This document shows, in pieces, positions 62,426-64,000 of a stretch of 64,000 bases of DNA. Below the pieces are notes generated by a model, which ran no database searches, was not told where the DNA came from, and saw only the letters and a list, made by a program, of their open reading frames with translations. The translations under genes and the position numbers were made by a program. The stretch lies in the NCBI RefSeq assembly GCF_022662335.1, contig NZ_JAKNQJ010000011.1, positions 32,230 to 96,229 on the forward strand. Direction: 5' to 3'. Source of the DNA: Sphingomonas sp. CROZ-RG-20F-R02-07 (lineage in GTDB: Bacteria; Pseudomonadota; Alphaproteobacteria; Sphingomonadales; Sphingomonadaceae). Positions within the stretch are counted from its first letter, which is position 1. Each line of letters opens with the position of its first letter.

Positions 62426-63236
62426 CACCCGAACGCTAAACTCTCCCGCCGCTCGCGGCCGGAGCTCCAAAGCCCGGCCCGCGGCATCGGCCGGTGGCGA
62501 TGATGCGGATGGCGTCGGTCCCATCCGTCGTTGCATCCTGTCGGGCGAGCGTGCGGCGCGCGATCATCTCGTGCGGCTGGCGCTGGCGCCCGACGGCTCG
62601 ATCCATCCCGACGTGCGCGCCAAGGCGCCGGGCCGGGGGGCGTGGATCGGCGTGACCCGCGCGGAGCTGGAGGTCGCGCTGAAGAAGGGCAAGCTGAAAG
62701 GCGGCCTGGCGCGCGCGTTCAAGACGGGCGAGTTCGTCATCACTCCCGAGCTGCCGCAGCAGATCGCGACGGCGCTGGAGCGCAGCGCGATGGACCGGCT
62801 GGGACTGGAGGCGCGCTCCGGCACGCTGCTGACCGGATCGGACAAGATCGAGACCGCGGCGCGATCGGGCAAGCTCCATGCGCTGTACCACGCGGCGGAT
62901 GCAGGCGCCGACGGCAACCGCAAGCTCGACCAGGCCTGGCGCATCGGCAACGATGTCGAAGGCAGCGATCTGAGGGGCTTGGCACTCCCGGTGCCGCGCA
63001 CCATATTGGGGTTGGCGCTGGGCCGCGAGAATGTGGTACATATCGGTCTGACCGACCGCGCTGCAGCGAAGCGGGTGAGCGAGGCGCTTGCCCGGTGGAT
63101 GCACTTTATCGGACCCGAACCCTTTGCCGCACCTTGCGAAACGGCCTCGCAGGGCGCATCGGCGTCTGAAATGGATGGGGCGTCGGGACCTTCCGGCGAC
63201 CTGACGGCCGTGGCGATACACGAGGAATTTGAGTGA
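62406..63236 (+). CDS. YlxR-like (DUF448) RNA-binding protein with L7Ae-like domain
   Basis: 276 residues. After a disordered start, RRCILSGERAARDHLVRLALAPDG and GRGAWIGVTRAELE form the DUF448/YlxR domain. A second domain (about 115-225) resembles ribosomal protein L7Ae-type RNA binders (ERSAMDRLGLEARSGTLLTG, SGKLHALYHAADAGADG). The fused DUF448-L7Ae form is normal in alphaproteobacteria. It lies between nusA and infB. ATG at 62406 has GGGAGGA upstream. Confidence 0.9.
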   Translation: MRNPPDDTRTLNSPAARGRSSKARPAASAGGDDADGVGPIRRCILSGERAARDHLVRLALAPDGSIHPDVRAKAPGRGAWIGVTRAELEVALKKGKLKGGLARAFKTGEFVITPELPQQIATALERSAMDRLGLEARSGTLLTGSDKIETAARSGKLHALYHAADAGADGNRKLDQAWRIGNDVEGSDLRGLALPVPRTILGLALGRENVVHIGLTDRAAAKRVSEALARWMHFIGPEPFAAPCETASQGASASEMDGASGPSGDLTAVAIHEEFE

Positions 63237-64000
63237 GCGACACCGACAACGAAAAGCCGAAGCTTGGCATGCGCGCGCCGCTGGGCGTCAAGCGCACGGT
63301 CGAGACCGGCAAGGTGAAGCAGAGCTTCAGCCACGGACGGTCGAACACCGTCGTGGTCGAGGTGAAGCGACGCCGCGTGATCGGCGGACGGCCCGGCGAG
63401 GCTGAGGCCCCGGTGCAGGAGGCGGCACCCGTCGCCGCCCCCGTGACGCCGCCGCCCGCCCCGGCCGCCGCACCGCAGCGCGCGCCCGCGCCGTCTGGCG
63501 CAAATCTGTCGCCGCAGGAGCGTCAGGCCAAGTTGTTGCGCGAAGCCGAAGAGCAGCGCATGCACAGCCTTGAGGACTCGCGTCGCCGCGAGGAGATTGA
63601 CCGCCATCGTGCGGCCGATGACGAGCGCGCGCGCGCCGAAGAGCGGGCCCGCATCGCCGCGGCCCCGCCGGCGCACGAGCCTGCTGCCCCCGCTCCCGCC
63701 GTGGAGGCGACGCCTGCTCCCGCAGCCGCACCGGCCGAAGCACCCGCCCCGCAAGTGGTCATGCCGAAGCCGGTGATGTTCTCGCCGGTGGTGCGCCCCG
63801 TTCCCGCCCCGCCCGTGCCCGAGGAAGCCGCGCCCGCGGCTGCCGCTCACCCGGCGCCTGCACCGACGCCGACGCCGGCGCCCGCGCCCGCCCCGGTTCA
63901 GGTCGCGCGTCCGGCGCCTGCCCCCGCTGCGCCGCCGGTGGTGGAGCTCGCTCGCGATCCGTCGATGCCGGCACCGCGCCGCTTCTCCCCGGTCGCCCGT
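63233..64000 (+). CDS. infB: Translation initiation factor IF-2, N-terminal part
   Basis: 256 residues are visible and the gene runs past the window end. GTG at 63233 (in GTGA with the previous stop) starts DNEKPKLGMRAPLGVKRTVETG, the alphaproteobacterial IF-2 N terminus with KQSFSHGRSNTVVVEVKRRR. A charged coiled-coil region (LSPQERQAKLLREAEEQR) and a long Pro/Ala-rich linker follow. The GTPase domain is outside. IF-2 places initiator tRNA on the 30S subunit. Confidence 0.95.
   Translation, partial: MSDTDNEKPKLGMRAPLGVKRTVETGKVKQSFSHGRSNTVVVEVKRRRVIGGRPGEAEAPVQEAAPVAAPVTPPPAPAAAPQRAPAPSGANLSPQERQAKLLREAEEQRMHSLEDSRRREEIDRHRAADDERARAEERARIAAAPPAHEPAAPAPAVEATPAPAAAPAEAPAPQVVMPKPVMFSPVVRPVPAPPVPEEAAPAAAAHPAPAPTPTPAPAPAPVQVARPAPAPAAPPVVELARDPSMPAPRRFSPVAR

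Overview
The window is a 64 kb stretch of GC-rich, densely packed chromosome. Gene content and protein sequences point to an alphaproteobacterium of the Sphingomonadaceae, most likely Sphingomonas. Typical markers are CpdR, the DUF1013 regulator TrcR, the alphaproteobacterial SspB, a SapC-family protein, a tryptophan halogenase, and several small proteins that look sphingomonad-specific. No prophage, insertion sequence, CRISPR array, rRNA or plasmid gene is visible. This is core and near-core chromosome.

Layout, left to right. 1-5.3 kb: a truncated (alpha/alpha)6-barrel-like protein translationally coupled to a flavin-dependent tryptophan halogenase, a tRNA-Val(GAC), cpdR divergent from an N-formylglutamate amidohydrolase-like gene, and SapC. 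5.3-13.6 kb: FAD-linked oxidase, a DEAD-box helicase, a thioredoxin-like protein, a GST/dienelactone hydrolase pair, trcR, a GIY-YIG nuclease and a quinone oxidoreductase. 13.7-22.1 kb: clpA, a membrane diguanylate cyclase, a PAS/winged-helix protein, and the housekeeping run xseB-ispA-coaD-cyclophilin-queA. 22.1-28.6 kb: stress and redox genes (csbD, a COG2509 flavoprotein, a J-domain protein divergent from bolA, GST, Nudix, pirin, alpha/beta hydrolase). 28.6-33.1 kb: sspB divergent from the histidine operon hisB-hisH-hisA-hisF-(small membrane protein)-hisE plus a HIT protein. 33.2-45.1 kb: amino-acid permease, PfkB kinase, EI24 protein, lipoprotein, a frameshifted tyrosine phosphatase, queG, an ABC exporter, a CYP153-like P450, MsrB and a second DEAD-box helicase. 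45.4-59.8 kb: FAH-family hydrolase, the branched-chain 2-oxoacid dehydrogenase operon (E1alpha-E1beta-E2), a tiny bactofilin-like protein, a large HAD protein, thiolase, enoyl-CoA hydratase, two hotdog thioesterases and a PQQ-type sugar dehydrogenase. 59.8-64 kb: rimP-nusA-tautomerase-ylxR-infB (infB runs off the end).

Functional themes. Regulated proteolysis is over-represented: cpdR, clpA and sspB lie within 26 kb. Queuosine synthesis has two steps here, queA and queG. Branched-chain amino-acid and fatty-acid catabolism is served by the BCKDH operon, thiolase, hydratase and thioesterases. tRNA, translation and transcription factors close the window.

The most unusual feature is the density of palindromic REP/REPIN-like repeats. 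At least five sequence families occur, mostly as inverted pairs separated by a short spacer. They sit between convergent genes, inside operons (hisA-hisF, E1alpha-E1beta), around a GIY-YIG nuclease gene, across the 3' end of queG, and inside the open reading frame of the BCKDH E2 subunit, where one complete element encodes part of the interdomain linker.
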